From Roseovarius sp. 217 (lineage in GTDB: Bacteria > Pseudomonadota > Alphaproteobacteria > Rhodobacterales > Rhodobacteraceae): a stretch of 64,000 bases of DNA. The stretch lies in contig NZ_CH902584.1 of assembly GCF_000152845.1 (NCBI RefSeq), positions 1,600,886 to 1,664,885 of the forward strand. Direction: 5' to 3'. Under the pieces are notes generated by a model. The model did no database searches. It saw only the letters and a list, made by a program, of their open reading frames with translations, and was not told the DNA's origin. Made by a program: the position numbers and the translations under genes. Positions 37,554 through 46,889 of the stretch are shown here, piece after piece. How positions within the stretch are numbered: the first letter of the stretch is position 1; the number at the start of each line of letters is the position of its first letter.

Positions 37554-38140
37554 GCTACTGCCTTTCTATTTTCCATAAAGAACCCGGATATGGCCTGTTC
37601 AATCCCCTGCAGAACGCTCTGCATGTCCAAAGCATGCTCACGATCACCAAGACGCAAATAAACTTGGCCACTGGCCAGTGTTGGGTCCTCGGTGACCTCA
37701 ATTGAGAGTTCGGGCAGATCTGCGCTCAGAGTTTGGAGGATCATCCGGTCATCTGGACCGGCCACGATTTTGACCTGTTGCCGCCCATGAGTCGCGATTA
37801 GGTCGGTCAGGATTTCTGTGATCCGCGGCGCCAACATGGCGTGGCTCAGTGCAGGTAACACAGAGGTTGTTATCTGTTGCAGAAGGGGATGCAGCATCGC
37901 CAAGATTTCGGCATGTGCCTCTTCGTAGGTAAAGCTGAAATCCTGAAGGTTTTGCACAAGGTCGGCCGTTATCCTGCGGCCGTCTTCGATCTGGGATTTA
38001 ACACAATCGTCCCACCCCGCCCGATATCCCTTTTCAAAGGCTTCGAGGCGCTCTTCTTCAAGCAAGACATCCGTCAGGGTGATAGGTTTCCCTCTCGCGA
38101 TTGATCCGAAATCATCCAAGAGATGCGCGATCGACATCAC
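37550..38140 (-). CDS. fliH: FliH-like flagellar assembly protein
   Basis: A 196-residue protein with an N-terminal 'LLEEERLEAFEKGYRAGWDD' segment (the FliH-type E-x-G-Y-x-x-G-x-x-D pattern) and a C-terminal region that ends near 'DPTLASGQVYLRLGDREHAL', as in FliH/YscL. FliH binds the ATPase FliI and links it to the C ring. The family is weakly conserved, so operon position between fliF and fliN supports the name. Confidence 0.75.
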   Translation of the reverse strand: MMSIAHLLDDFGSIARGKPITLTDVLLEEERLEAFEKGYRAGWDDCVKSQIEDGRRITADLVQNLQDFSFTYEEAHAEILAMLHPLLQQITTSVLPALSHAMLAPRITEILTDLIATHGRQQVKIVAGPDDRMILQTLSADLPELSIEVTEDPTLASGQVYLRLGDREHALDMQSVLQGIEQAISGFFMENRKAVA

Positions 38141-38929
38141 ACTTTCTCCTCTTCGCCTTCAAGCCAGTTACGCAGGATCTCGACAGTTTCTTCCTGACGC
38201 TGACCAATAAGTGACCGCAAGCGAACGACCGGATCCTCAGGCGGGCCATCGATACGCGAGAGTGGCTGTCTGCTGCGATCAATAAGGGCTTTTTCGGATA
38301 CGTCCGAAAGGCCGCTTTCGTCGATCTCTCCGTCATCGATCACTCCTGAAAGCGGCATGATTTCTGGCTGGGACGCAACTGCCAACCTCCCAATCTGGGA
38401 TGAGGCCATGAGAGGCGGTCGAGAGAGAATAGGACGCAGAACGAAGAGACCGAGGATGAGAGCGACGATTGCCAAGACAAGAGATTGGACCAAAGTCATT
38501 ACGTCAATCGCGAGGCGGTCTAAGAGGCTAGCTTCAACCAGAGTGCCACTTGGTTCTATCGGCTCGAATTGCAGGGTGCGGATCGTTACAACATCACCGC
38601 GCGCCTCATCAATACCCACGGCCGCCACCACCAGATCACGAAGTGCGGTCAACTCTTCTTCGGGACGTAGGGCAAAGCTGGGCGTGCCGGATGCGTCTAA
38701 AGTTGTGAGGCCGTTTATCAAGATTGCGACACTCATGCGTTTGATCGCGCCGGGTTGCTGGGTGATCTCGCGTTCCGTGCTTGAGACCTCGTAATTGATC
38801 CGTTCACGGGTCTCGGTATTTTCGCTGGCTGATGCACCATTGGCCGCCACATCCCCATCCGGCAAATTGGAGGCAACCGTCACATCGCTGCTTTGATCGT
38901 TAGACGTGTTTGCGCGCTCTTCGGTGTCG
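38137..38929 (-). pseudogene. fliF: fliF, C-terminal fragment truncated by an IS21 element
   Basis: About 264 residues of the MS-ring protein remain. Visible parts are the low-complexity linker followed by 'RINYEVSSTEREITQQPGAI' and 'KRMSVAILINGLTTLDASGT'. Next come 'VGIDEARGDVVTIRTLQFEP', the second transmembrane segment 'VQSLVLAIVALILGLFVLRP', and the FliG-binding tail 'VVRLRSLIGQRQEETVEILR'. The signal/first membrane segment and both ring-building domains are missing. Upstream in frame are only IS end sequences ('MPGQFSVTIN'). A full FliF is usually about 550 residues. Downstream fliH, fliN and fliP have lost their natural promoter region. Confidence 0.93.
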
Positions 38930-38960
38930 GTGTTGATTGTCACTGAGAACTGACCCGGCA
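38930..38960 (+). repeat. Left terminal inverted repeat of the IS21 element
   Basis: Outer end of the element inside fliF, identical to the complement of 41395-41425. A related 20-base block at 38971-38990 matches 38937-38956 at 18 of 20 positions. Confidence 0.9.
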
Positions 38961-39043
38961 ACAGCAGAAATTGTCATTGAGAATTGACCCATGTGCAACC
39001 TTGCCCCGGCTTGAATCAGCTGGGGGCGCATGGAGTGATAGAC

Positions 39044-40572
39044 ATGGGATTTTTGAAAGTTATTCGGCGATGGGCGCTGCGAGAGAAGATGCCCATTCGC
39101 GAGATCGCGCGGCGGACTGGCGTGTCTCGCAACACGATCAAGAAGTATTTGCGGGAGGGGATTGTTGAACCTGCGTTTCAGGTGCCAGATCGCCCCAGCA
39201 AGTTGGACCCTTTTGCCAAGCATCTGACAGCATGGCTGACGACTGATCAGCGCAAATCACGCAAGGAACGCCGAACGGCGAAGCTGATGCACGCCGATCT
39301 TGTGAAGCTTGGATATGACGGTTCTTACGAGCGTGTTGCGGCCTTCGTGCGGGACTGGAAGGGTGAACGGCAGCGTGCGCATCACACGACGGATCGCGGG
39401 ACTTTCGTGCCACTGGTGTTCGCGCCGGGTGAGGCTTTCCAGTTCGATTGGAGCGAGGACTGGGCCTATATCGGCGGTGAGCGCATCAAGCTGCAGGTTG
39501 CCCACATCAAGCTGTCACATAGCCGCGCGTTTCTGGTGCGGGCCTATCTGCTGCAAACACATGAGATGCTGTTTGATGCCCACTGGCATGCATTCCGCGT
39601 CTTCGAAGGCGTCCCTGGGCGCGGCATCTATGATAACATGAAGACAGCCGTCGACCGGGTTGGCGTCGGCAAACAGCGCGATGTGAATGCGCGGTTCCTG
39701 GCCATGACCAGCCACTACGTCTTCGATCCCGAGTTCTGCAATCCGGCGGCTGGTTGGGAGAAGGGTCACGTTGAGAAGAGCGTGCGTGATGCCCGACATC
39801 GCCTCTGGCAGTCGCTCCTGTCTTCCCAGACCTTGCTGCACTGAATGAATGGCTGGAAGACCGTTGCAAGCTGCTGTGGGCGGAGACGGCACATGGCGCA
39901 CTGCCTGGCAGCATTGCTGATGTTTGGGGGGTCGAGAAGTCTGCCCTGATGCCCCTGCCCACGATGTTTGATGGCTTTGTCGAAGAGAGAAAGCGCGTAT
40001 CGCCCACCTGCCTGATCACTTTCGATCGCAACCGCTATTCCGTGCCCGCCAGCTTTGCGAACCGGCCGGTGAGCCTGCGCATCTACCCCGAACGTCTGGT
40101 CGTTGTCGCCGAGGGGCATGTGATCTGCACGCATGAGCGGATCATTGAACGATCCCATCGTCAGCCAAGGCGCGTCATCTATGACTGGCGCCATTATCTG
40201 GCGGTCGTTCAGCGCAAACCCGGGGCGCTGCGCAATGGCGCGCCCTTCGTCGAAATGCCCGAACCCTTCCGCTTGCTGCAGGCGAAGATGCTACGACAGC
40301 CCGGCGGAGATCGAGAGATGGTCGATATCTTGTCACTGGTCTTGCATCACGATGAACAGGCGGTGCTCTGCGCAGTGGAATTGGCGTTAGAGGCCGGCGT
40401 GCCGACCAAAACCCATGTGCTGAATCTGCTCCACAGGCTGCTGGATGGCAAGCTGACTGACCAGCCAGACGTGAACCCTCCAGCCGCCTTGTCGCTGAGC
40501 CAGGAGCCCGAGGCCAACGTCGCGCGCTATGATGGGTTGCGCGCCCAGAAAGGAGTGCGCGATGCGTCATGA
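39044..40572 (+). pseudogene. istA: istA transposase, frameshifted
   Basis: The IS21 transposase reads 'MGFLKVIRRWALREKMPIRE' with a helix-turn-helix ('IAARRTGVSRNTIKKYL'-like) at residues 20-40 and the DDE catalytic part starting 'GEAFQFDWSEDW'. The frame stops at 39844. The continuation, starting 'PVFPDLAALNEWLEDRC', lies in the next frame and runs to 40572. A single missing base near 39815-39820 explains this. The start at 39044 follows GGAG by eight bases. Unless the lesion is a sequencing error, this copy makes no full transposase. Confidence 0.85.
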
Positions 40573-41351
40573 TCCCGCAGGTGCTGCCATCGTCATCATG
40601 TGCGCAGCTGAAGATGCCAGGCATGGCGCAGGCTGTGCAGGATTTGCATGAGCAAGGATCGCCCGCATTTGAAGCCGCCATGCCGATCCTGTCGCAACTG
40701 CTCAAAGCGGAAATGGCCGAACGCGAGGTGCGCTCTATCGCCTATCACATGAAGGCGGCGCGCTTTCCGGCCTATAAAGACCTCTCTGGCTTCGACTTTG
40801 CCGCCAGCGAGATCCGTGAAGCCTTGGTCCGTCAACTTCATCGTTGTGAGTTTATGGACGCGGCTGAGAATGTGGTGCTGATCGGAGGTCCGGGGACAGG
40901 GAAATCACACGTTGCAACGGCTCTCGGCATTCAGGCCATCGAGCATCATCGTAAACGCGTGCGCTTCTTCTCAACCGTCGAACTGGTCAACGCGCTGGAG
41001 CAGGAAAAGGCTCACGGCAAGGCCGGGAAGATCGCCGAGGCGCTGGTCAAGACCGACTTGGTGATCCTGGACGAGCTGGGATATCTGCCGTTCAGCGCCT
41101 CTGGTGGCGCGCTGCTCTTCCATCTTCTGAGCAAACTCTATGAACGCACCAGCGTCATCATCACCACCAACCTGAGCTTCAGTGAATGGGCCAGCGTCTT
41201 TGGCGATGCCAAAATGACCACAGCGCTACTCGATCGTCTCACTCATCGCTGCCACATCCTCGAGACCGGCAATGACAGCTACCGCTTCAAGGCCAGCTCC
41301 GAAACGGCAAAGAAAAAGCGAAAGGAGGCAACAGCATTGACGCCATCATAA
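40569..41351 (+). CDS. istB: IstB-like ATP-binding helper protein, N-terminus out of frame
   Basis: The AAA+ transposition helper has Walker A '[20 protein letters not shown]' near residue 100, Walker B '[20 protein letters not shown]' near 160 and '[19 protein letters not shown]'. The frame can start at 40569 on the istA stop (ATGA). The family's usual start, M-R-H-D-P at 40562, is present in another frame and is lost by an indel near 40600, so the first dozen residues ('[13 protein letters not shown]') are unlike the family. The core is intact. Confidence 0.85.
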   Translation: MIPQVLPSSSCAQLKMPGMAQAVQDLHEQGSPAFEAAMPILSQLLKAEMAEREVRSIAYHMKAARFPAYKDLSGFDFAASEIREALVRQLHRCEFMDAAENVVLIGGPGTGKSHVATALGIQAIEHHRKRVRFFSTVELVNALEQEKAHGKAGKIAEALVKTDLVILDELGYLPFSASGGALLFHLLSKLYERTSVIITTNLSFSEWASVFGDAKMTTALLDRLTHRCHILETGNDSYRFKASSETAKKKRKEATALTPS

Positions 41352-41394
41352 TCAGCAGATCATAACGACTGGGTGGGTCAGATCTCGATGAAAA

Positions 41395-41425
41395 TGCCGG
41401 GTCAGTTCTCAGTGACAATCAACAC
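41395..41425 (-). repeat. Right terminal inverted repeat of the IS21 element
   Basis: Complementary to 38930-38960. Just inside it, on the minus strand, lies a diverged second copy of the repeat ('TTTTCATCGAGATCTGACCC'). Confidence 0.9.
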
Positions 41426-41582
41426 TGTCACAGAAAAATTAGCACATGCAATGACAGACATGGCACCCAATATTGACCTGAGCATTCTTGCTCGCGATCA
41501 ACAATTAATTGAGCAAAGTGCCGATATCCGTGGGGCATTGAATGATCTCTTAAAGCAAACGGATCTTATTGACGTTCCTTGA
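41426..41582 (+). pseudogene. 3' remnant of an unidentified gene cut by the IS
   Basis: From the right IS end an open frame continues for about 52 codons: 'EKLAHAMTDMAPNIDLSILA' ... 'IRGALNDLLKQTDLIDVP' and a stop. It has no start outside the IS and reads like the C-terminus of a mostly helical protein. It is on the plus strand, so it is not the missing half of fliF. Its orientation matches the SLT-flhA operon. No family is recognised. Confidence 0.5.
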
Positions 41583-41744
41583 AATGCAGGCGCTTGGTTA
41601 CCGAATCTCAAGACTGATTGGCTAATAAGTATGCAACAACGGCATCACGCCCAGCCAATCAGGGGTTTCTTTTGAATGAGCAAGACGCTCCGAAGAGGTT
41701 GGATTGCATTCGGTGGCCAAATTCAGTGGATGCGGCACTATAGT

Positions 41745-42485
41745 ATGTCCACACGCGGTCTGACCTTGATACCTGCACGAGTAATAGCTGTTCTCTGCGG
41801 CTTCGGCATGCTCGGACTGCCATCTGCAAGGGCATCGGTCTTGCATGATTGTGACAAGGCTGCGCAGCTTGCAGCTTCGGAAACTGGTGTGCCTCTGGCC
41901 GTGATGCGCGCAATCACGCGTGCAGAGACCGGTCGCAATGACGATGGTAGCCTGACGCCGTGGCCTTGGACGGTAAACATGAACGGCAAAGGCATTTGGT
42001 TCGACAGCAATGATGCCGCCGAAGCCTATGTTCAGGGAGAAATTCTTCGTGGGGCACGTAGCTTCGATGTGGGCTGCTTTCAGATCAACTACAAATGGCA
42101 CGGGGCGGCCTTTCGGTCCATCCAACATATGTTAGACCCAGTCGAAAATGCGCGCTACGCCGCACAATTCCTTTGGGATCTGCATCTGGAAATGGGCGAT
42201 TGGTCTCTGGCGGCAGGAGCCTATCATTCACGACATTCTGAAGTCGCTGGGGAGTACCGAAAACGGTTTGACCGCATTCTTGCCAATCTTCACGACATGT
42301 CAAACCCTGTGCCGGACATAGACGTCATATCTTGGACGCCAGAGCCAAAGTCTGCGGTTTCCGAGAACAGCTTTCCCCTTCTACACACGACCGGGTCAAG
42401 ATCGCGGAACGGCTCACTGGTTCCGATCCCTGAAACCGAGGATCTGAGAACGTTCTTGGACCGCATCGCTTTCATCAGTTTCTAG
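41745..42485 (+). CDS. Flagellar-cluster SLT-domain transglycosylase
   Basis: A 246-residue exported protein. The signal peptide is 'IAVLCGFGMLGLPSARAS' (cleaved near residue 31), followed by 'CDKAAQLAASETGVPLAVMR' and 'AITRAETGRNDDGSLTPWPW' with the catalytic Glu, then 'SFDVGCFQINYKWHG' and 'WSLAAGAYHSRH'. It probably opens peptidoglycan for rod or stator assembly, as for homologues in roseobacter flagellar clusters. No start has a strong ribosome site. 41745 gives a normal signal peptide; 41676, with AGGGG upstream, would add 23 residues. Confidence 0.85.
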   Translation: MSTRGLTLIPARVIAVLCGFGMLGLPSARASVLHDCDKAAQLAASETGVPLAVMRAITRAETGRNDDGSLTPWPWTVNMNGKGIWFDSNDAAEAYVQGEILRGARSFDVGCFQINYKWHGAAFRSIQHMLDPVENARYAAQFLWDLHLEMGDWSLAAGAYHSRHSEVAGEYRKRFDRILANLHDMSNPVPDIDVISWTPEPKSAVSENSFPLLHTTGSRSRNGSLVPIPETEDLRTFLDRIAFISF

Positions 42486-42488
42486 GGT

Positions 42489-44573
42489 ATGGGAACATTT
42501 TCCATTAAAGCGGTCTTTCAGCCAACGGTTCTCTTGGCTATCGCCCTTATGGCGGTCATTGTGATGATGATCCTACCTGTACCGGCTTGGATGCTGGATG
42601 TTGGCCTTGCTGCCTCATTTGCTCTCGCGATTTTGATCTTTACCGTAACGCTCTTTATTGATCGTCCATTGGATTTTTCGGCTTTCCCAACCATACTGTT
42701 GGCCTCGTTGATGCTACGCTTGGCGCTCAATGTTTCGTCAACCAAACTGATAATCGGCGAAGGCCATACTGGGACTTCTGCCGCAGGCGAAGTGATCGAA
42801 GGCTTTGCCAATTTCATCATTGGCGGAAATGTATTCCTTGGACTTGTCGTCTTTGCTGTTCTTCTGATTGTTAACTTTCTTGTGATCACAAAGGGCGCAG
42901 CACGCATGGCAGAGGTGGGTGCGCGCTTTGCTCTTGATGCCATGCCCGGAAAGCAGCTCGCCATCGACAGCGATATGTCGGCTGGTGCTATCAATCACCA
43001 AGAGGCGAAGGAGCGGCGTGAACGGGAGCAGCAGGAAACCACCTTTTTCGGATCGCTTGATGGGGCCTCGAAATTTGTCAAGGGTGACGCGGTTGCTGGT
43101 CTTATGATTACGCTTTTGAATCTTTTTGTCGGTCTCATCATCGGTATTGTGATGCATGACATGCCGATTGGTCAGGCGTTTGAGACCTACACGATCCTGA
43201 CCATCGGCGATGGCCTCGTCACACAAATCCCGGCGGTCATCATCTCGATCGCCACGGCATTGCTCTTGGCGCGTGGTGGCAACAAGGGGGCCACAGATAT
43301 TGCAATTGCAGAACAACTTGCACGGCATCCTGCCGCTCTTGCAACCGTTGCAGTGCTCATGGCGCTCTTTGCGCTTGTTCCCGGCCTTCCCTTTGTTCCC
43401 TTCATTCTTGGAAGTATCGGCTTGGGGACGGTGGCGACGGTTAGCTATCGGAGCGGCGCTCGCCTGAGTGCCCCTCATCACCAGGAACGCGATCCAATCA
43501 TCGTACCGGAAAAATCGATGGGCGATATTCTCGAGCTTGATGATATACACGTCGAGTTTGCTCCAAATCTGGTTAACATGGTTCTTGATCCCGGCGTGGG
43601 GCTCGAAGCAAGAATTGCCAATATGCGACGGTTCATTGCGACAACCTATGGTGTGATCCTGTCCGATATCCGTCTAACCGATGACCCAGGGATGCCATCC
43701 GGAAGCTATGTCATCCGAATTCAAGGTGTCGAACAGGCCCGTGCCTTTCTGCGGGACAATCAACTTTTGGCGCTAGATCCCGAGCAGCATCCGGGTCTTC
43801 CACTCGGCGAGGCTATCATGGAACCGGTCTACGGAGCGCCTGCAAGATGGATTCCTGCCTCGGATCAAGATCGTGCGGCGCTTTCCGGGGTCACTCTTAT
43901 TGCGCCTCCAGAAGTGCTTGCGACTCATCTTCTCGAGGTGATCCGACGCAACTTGAGCCGCCTGCTGACTATGAAGGCCATGAGACGCCTTCTTGATGAG
44001 ATGGTATCCCTCACCGACAGAGGTCGCGCAGAGGCAAATCGAAAGCTTCTCGAAGACATGATCCCAGACCGGGTCGCACCAGATCTGTTGCACACGGTGC
44101 TCCGGCTTCTCTTGAAAGAACAGGTATCGATCAGAAATCTGCCACTCATTCTCGAGGCGATTGCTGAGGGTCGTCAGATTGTTACCCAACCCGAATTGAT
44201 ATGCGAGCATGTACGACAACGGCTCGGGTTTCAGATCGTTGCGGGCCTGCAACGCGCTGATGGAAGCTTGCCTCTAATCCAGCTTGCTCCAGATTGGGAA
44301 GAGACGTTTACCACATATCAGATCGACGGCGAACGGGGGCGAATGGATGTGGCCTTGCCTCCTGAGATGTTCAACACATTGACCTCAGCAGCGGCTGAGC
44401 AGCTACAGCAAGCCAGCGACAAGGGTGTGTCGCCCGCGATTGTGACCTCGACAGTGCGGCGTAGATTCTTGCGCACGATCCTGATGGCCAAGAATGTTGA
44501 CGTCCCAGTGCTGTCCTTTGAAGAGATCGGAACTGGAGCTAAACCCGCATTGATCGGGGTGATACGAAGATGA
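42489..44573 (+). CDS. flhA: Flagellar export gate protein FlhA
   Basis: The full-length 694-residue FlhA has an N-terminal membrane half with about eight segments, including 'RPLDFSAFPTILLASLMLRL' and 'ALNVSSTKLII'. The FHIPEP motif region is 'RMAEVGARFALDAMPGKQLA' and 'IDSDMSAGAI'. The cytosolic C-terminal half ('LRLLLKEQVSIRNLPLILEA') docks chaperone-substrate complexes. It starts three bases after the SLT gene and overlaps fliR by four bases. It is intact. Confidence 0.97.
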   Translation: MGTFSIKAVFQPTVLLAIALMAVIVMMILPVPAWMLDVGLAASFALAILIFTVTLFIDRPLDFSAFPTILLASLMLRLALNVSSTKLIIGEGHTGTSAAGEVIEGFANFIIGGNVFLGLVVFAVLLIVNFLVITKGAARMAEVGARFALDAMPGKQLAIDSDMSAGAINHQEAKERREREQQETTFFGSLDGASKFVKGDAVAGLMITLLNLFVGLIIGIVMHDMPIGQAFETYTILTIGDGLVTQIPAVIISIATALLLARGGNKGATDIAIAEQLARHPAALATVAVLMALFALVPGLPFVPFILGSIGLGTVATVSYRSGARLSAPHHQERDPIIVPEKSMGDILELDDIHVEFAPNLVNMVLDPGVGLEARIANMRRFIATTYGVILSDIRLTDDPGMPSGSYVIRIQGVEQARAFLRDNQLLALDPEQHPGLPLGEAIMEPVYGAPARWIPASDQDRAALSGVTLIAPPEVLATHLLEVIRRNLSRLLTMKAMRRLLDEMVSLTDRGRAEANRKLLEDMIPDRVAPDLLHTVLRLLLKEQVSIRNLPLILEAIAEGRQIVTQPELICEHVRQRLGFQIVAGLQRADGSLPLIQLAPDWEETFTTYQIDGERGRMDVALPPEMFNTLTSAAAEQLQQASDKGVSPAIVTSTVRRRFLRTILMAKNVDVPVLSFEEIGTGAKPALIGVIRR

Positions 44574-45334
44574 CTGACCTGACCCAATTCGTTGGAATTG
44601 CTCAGGAGGTGCTATGGCTTCATGCTCTTGTGTTTCTGCGCGTGGCCCCAATCATCGGGCTTCTGCCGGGCTTTGGCGAGCAGTCCGTTCCAATGCGGAT
44701 AAAAGTGGTCCTTGTCTTCGCCTTTACGCTGATTGCGGCGCCCGCCATTGCACCTGATTTGCCAGATCATGTTCACGCACCATCTGCGCTCACAATTCTA
44801 TCCGAGACTCTGGTGGGTTTGATTATAGGTATCGGCCTACGCCTTTTTCTGATGGCGCTTCAGATGGCGGGCTCCATTGCTGCGCAGTCGACGTCCTTGT
44901 CGCAGATTCTGGGTAACGCGAGTCTCACGCCGATGCCTTCCATCGGACATTTGCTTGCGACAGGCGGGGTTGCCTTGATGATGATCATGGACCTGCACGT
45001 GCGGGTGGCCGAGCTCATGATCCTAAGCTATCGAGTTTTTCCAGTTCAGGGTGTTTTCAAGGTTTCAGCGATAACGCAATGGGGTGTTTCGCAAATTGCG
45101 CATGCTTTTTCCCTAGGTTTTATGTTGGCTGCGCCATTTGTCTTGGTATCGGTGCTCTACAACTTGACGCTTGGCGTGATTAACCGGGCGATGCCGCAGA
45201 TGATGGTCGCTTTCGTTGGGGCCCCTGCCATTACAGCACTTGCGCTCTTTGTTCTGATGTTGGTCGCCCCGGCTCTGCTGATGGCTTGGGCGCAGGCGTT
45301 TGCCGGCTTTATCGCCAATCCGTTCGGAGGGTAG
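44570..45334 (+). CDS. fliR: Flagellar export protein FliR
   Basis: A 254-residue gate subunit with six hydrophobic segments. 'VFLRVAPIIGLLPGFGEQSV' is at the N-terminus, 'LIIGIGLRLFLMALQMAGSI' near residue 85 and 'SLGFMLAAPFVLVSVLYNLT' near 180. It overlaps flhA at ATGA and is followed two bases later by the GTG start of flhB. The order flhA-fliR-flhB is typical of alphaproteobacteria. Confidence 0.96.
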   Translation: MTDLTQFVGIAQEVLWLHALVFLRVAPIIGLLPGFGEQSVPMRIKVVLVFAFTLIAAPAIAPDLPDHVHAPSALTILSETLVGLIIGIGLRLFLMALQMAGSIAAQSTSLSQILGNASLTPMPSIGHLLATGGVALMMIMDLHVRVAELMILSYRVFPVQGVFKVSAITQWGVSQIAHAFSLGFMLAAPFVLVSVLYNLTLGVINRAMPQMMVAFVGAPAITALALFVLMLVAPALLMAWAQAFAGFIANPFGG

Positions 45335-45336
45335 CC

Positions 45337-46425
45337 GTGGCTGGCGAAGAGGACGAGAGCGAGAAGCCGCATGAGGCGTCCCAGAATAAGATGGACGAGG
45401 CCCGCAAGAAGGGGGAGATCGCACGCTCTGCTGATTTGAACACCGCTGGCTCATACGGAGGTCTCTTGCTTGCGCTTTTGGCGCTGGGAGGACCGGTATC
45501 TCAGACGACCGGCGCCAATCTCGCCGTGTTGCTTGGTCAACCACACGCCTTTGCTGATCTCCTGTTTCAAGGGGGCCACGCGTCTGCTGCTTTGGGGACG
45601 GTTCTGACAAAAGTTGCCTTGGCCGTTTCCGCGCTGTTTCTTCTTCCCGCAGCTGTGACCCTATTGACTGTGATCGCGCAGCGCGCATTCGTCATTGCCC
45701 CATCCAAGTTGGAGCCCAAACTTTCGCGTATCAATCCGATCGAGAATGCCAAGAACAAATTTGGCGCTTCAGGCCTTTTTGAGTTTGGCAAGAGCATTGC
45801 AAAGCTGTCGCTATATTGCATTCTGTTGGGACTGTTTCTGTCTTATCGCATGTCAGAAATGGTGGGTGCGCTGCATGCCGAGCCTGCCATGATCGGGGTT
45901 ATGATTGGCCAACTGATCATCGAGTTTCTACTGGTCGTTCTCCTGATCACACTGGCGGTCGGCGCTGCAGATTTTACGTGGCAGTTTTTCGAGCACCTGC
46001 GCCGCCAACGAATGTCGCACATGGAATTGCGCGATGAATTCAAGCAGAATTACGGCGATCCCGCCGTGAAGCAGCAGCACCGTCGTCGCGGGATGGACAT
46101 CGCCTCTCGGCAGATGATGGCGGAGGTGCCGGGGTCCGATGTGGTGATTGTCAATCCAACCCATTACGCAATAGCCCTGAAATGGAGCCGTGCGCCGGGC
46201 GCGGCGCCGATCTGTGTGGCCAAGGGTGTGGATCACATAGCCCTCGCGATCCGCGATCTCGCCTACGAGAGCGGCGTCCCCGTGCAGCAAGATCCCGCAA
46301 CAGCCCGTGCTTTGCATGCCACGACTGAAATTGGCCAAGAAATTGATCCCACCTATTACGCCGCTGTCGCTGTCGCCATCCGATATGCCGAGGACATGCG
46401 GCGCAAGGCAAGGAGCTTTGGATGA
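45337..46425 (+). CDS. flhB: Flagellar export switch protein FlhB
   Basis: A 362-residue protein that starts at GTG 45337 with GGAGG five bases upstream. It begins 'MAGEEDESEKPHEASQNKMD' and shows the FlhB signature 'EARKKGEIARSADLNTA'. After four membrane segments the cytosolic tail has the self-cleaving Asn-Pro-Thr-His site in 'VVIVNPTHYAIALKW', which switches export specificity from hook to filament substrates. It overlaps the next ORF by four bases. It is intact. Confidence 0.96.
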   Translation: MAGEEDESEKPHEASQNKMDEARKKGEIARSADLNTAGSYGGLLLALLALGGPVSQTTGANLAVLLGQPHAFADLLFQGGHASAALGTVLTKVALAVSALFLLPAAVTLLTVIAQRAFVIAPSKLEPKLSRINPIENAKNKFGASGLFEFGKSIAKLSLYCILLGLFLSYRMSEMVGALHAEPAMIGVMIGQLIIEFLLVVLLITLAVGAADFTWQFFEHLRRQRMSHMELRDEFKQNYGDPAVKQQHRRRGMDIASRQMMAEVPGSDVVIVNPTHYAIALKWSRAPGAAPICVAKGVDHIALAIRDLAYESGVPVQQDPATARALHATTEIGQEIDPTYYAAVAVAIRYAEDMRRKARSFG

Positions 46426-46859
46426 AGTCTAATAGCTATTCTGAGTTGGTCTGCGTGACAGAAGCAATGTACCGTTCCGAGGCTGCCAGAATGCAAGCTC
46501 TCTTGGTCGACGAGCGGCGGTTGCGTGCAGAGTTGAGACAGATCGAAGAGGTTCGGTTTGCGGCCCGAGACGTGCCCGACAGTCGGCTGCAGGGCTATCG
46601 TGAGATTGGCGCTGACCTGACATGGCAAGGTTGGATTGGACGCAGCAAGGCGAACCTCCACGCAGATCTGGCCCGAGTGCTCGGACGCAAAGGACAGGTG
46701 AGTAATTTGTTACGCCGAGCCTATGGCAAGTATTTGGCGGCGACTGAGCTCTTGCAAGATCAGGATCGAGCATACGGCCAGCGATCTATGAAACAACAGC
46801 ACGATCTGCTTGAGGAACTCGGCAGATTGAAAAGGGCGCAAGAGACTGCTGGCGATTAA
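46422..46859 (+). CDS. Small helical flagellar-operon protein, FliJ-like by position
   Basis: A 145-residue charged protein with long predicted helices ('RMQALLVDERRLRAELRQIE', 'HDLLEELGRLKRAQETAGD') and no signal or membrane segment. It overlaps flhB by four bases, so it belongs to the export operon. Size and coiled-coil character resemble FliJ-type cytosolic export factors, but I see no diagnostic motif. It converges with fliL. Confidence 0.6.
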   Translation: MKSNSYSELVCVTEAMYRSEAARMQALLVDERRLRAELRQIEEVRFAARDVPDSRLQGYREIGADLTWQGWIGRSKANLHADLARVLGRKGQVSNLLRRAYGKYLAATELLQDQDRAYGQRSMKQQHDLLEELGRLKRAQETAGD

Positions 46860-46889
46860 CCAAAACCGTGTGCCAGGGATCACGCAGGG

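Larger units (their letters stand above)
38930..41425 (+). mobile_element. IS21-family insertion sequence
   Basis: The element is about 2.5 kb, with istA and istB inside. Its terminal inverted repeats match perfectly over about 31 bases (38930-38960 against 41395-41425), beginning GTGTTGATTGTCACTGAGAA. Inside each end is a second, related copy of the repeat (38971-38990 on the left, 41376-41395 region on the right, inverted), the multiple transposase-binding sites typical of IS21. Flanking TGTC at 38925-38928 and 41426-41429 could be part of a short target duplication, but the flanks belong to different genes. Confidence 0.92.

Noticed and set aside
38925..41430. Target-site duplication proving a simple IS insertion
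   Set aside because: TGTC occurs beside both ends, but the flanks do not rejoin into fliF (an in-frame stop appears) and belong to different genes, so the short match does not show a clean insertion.
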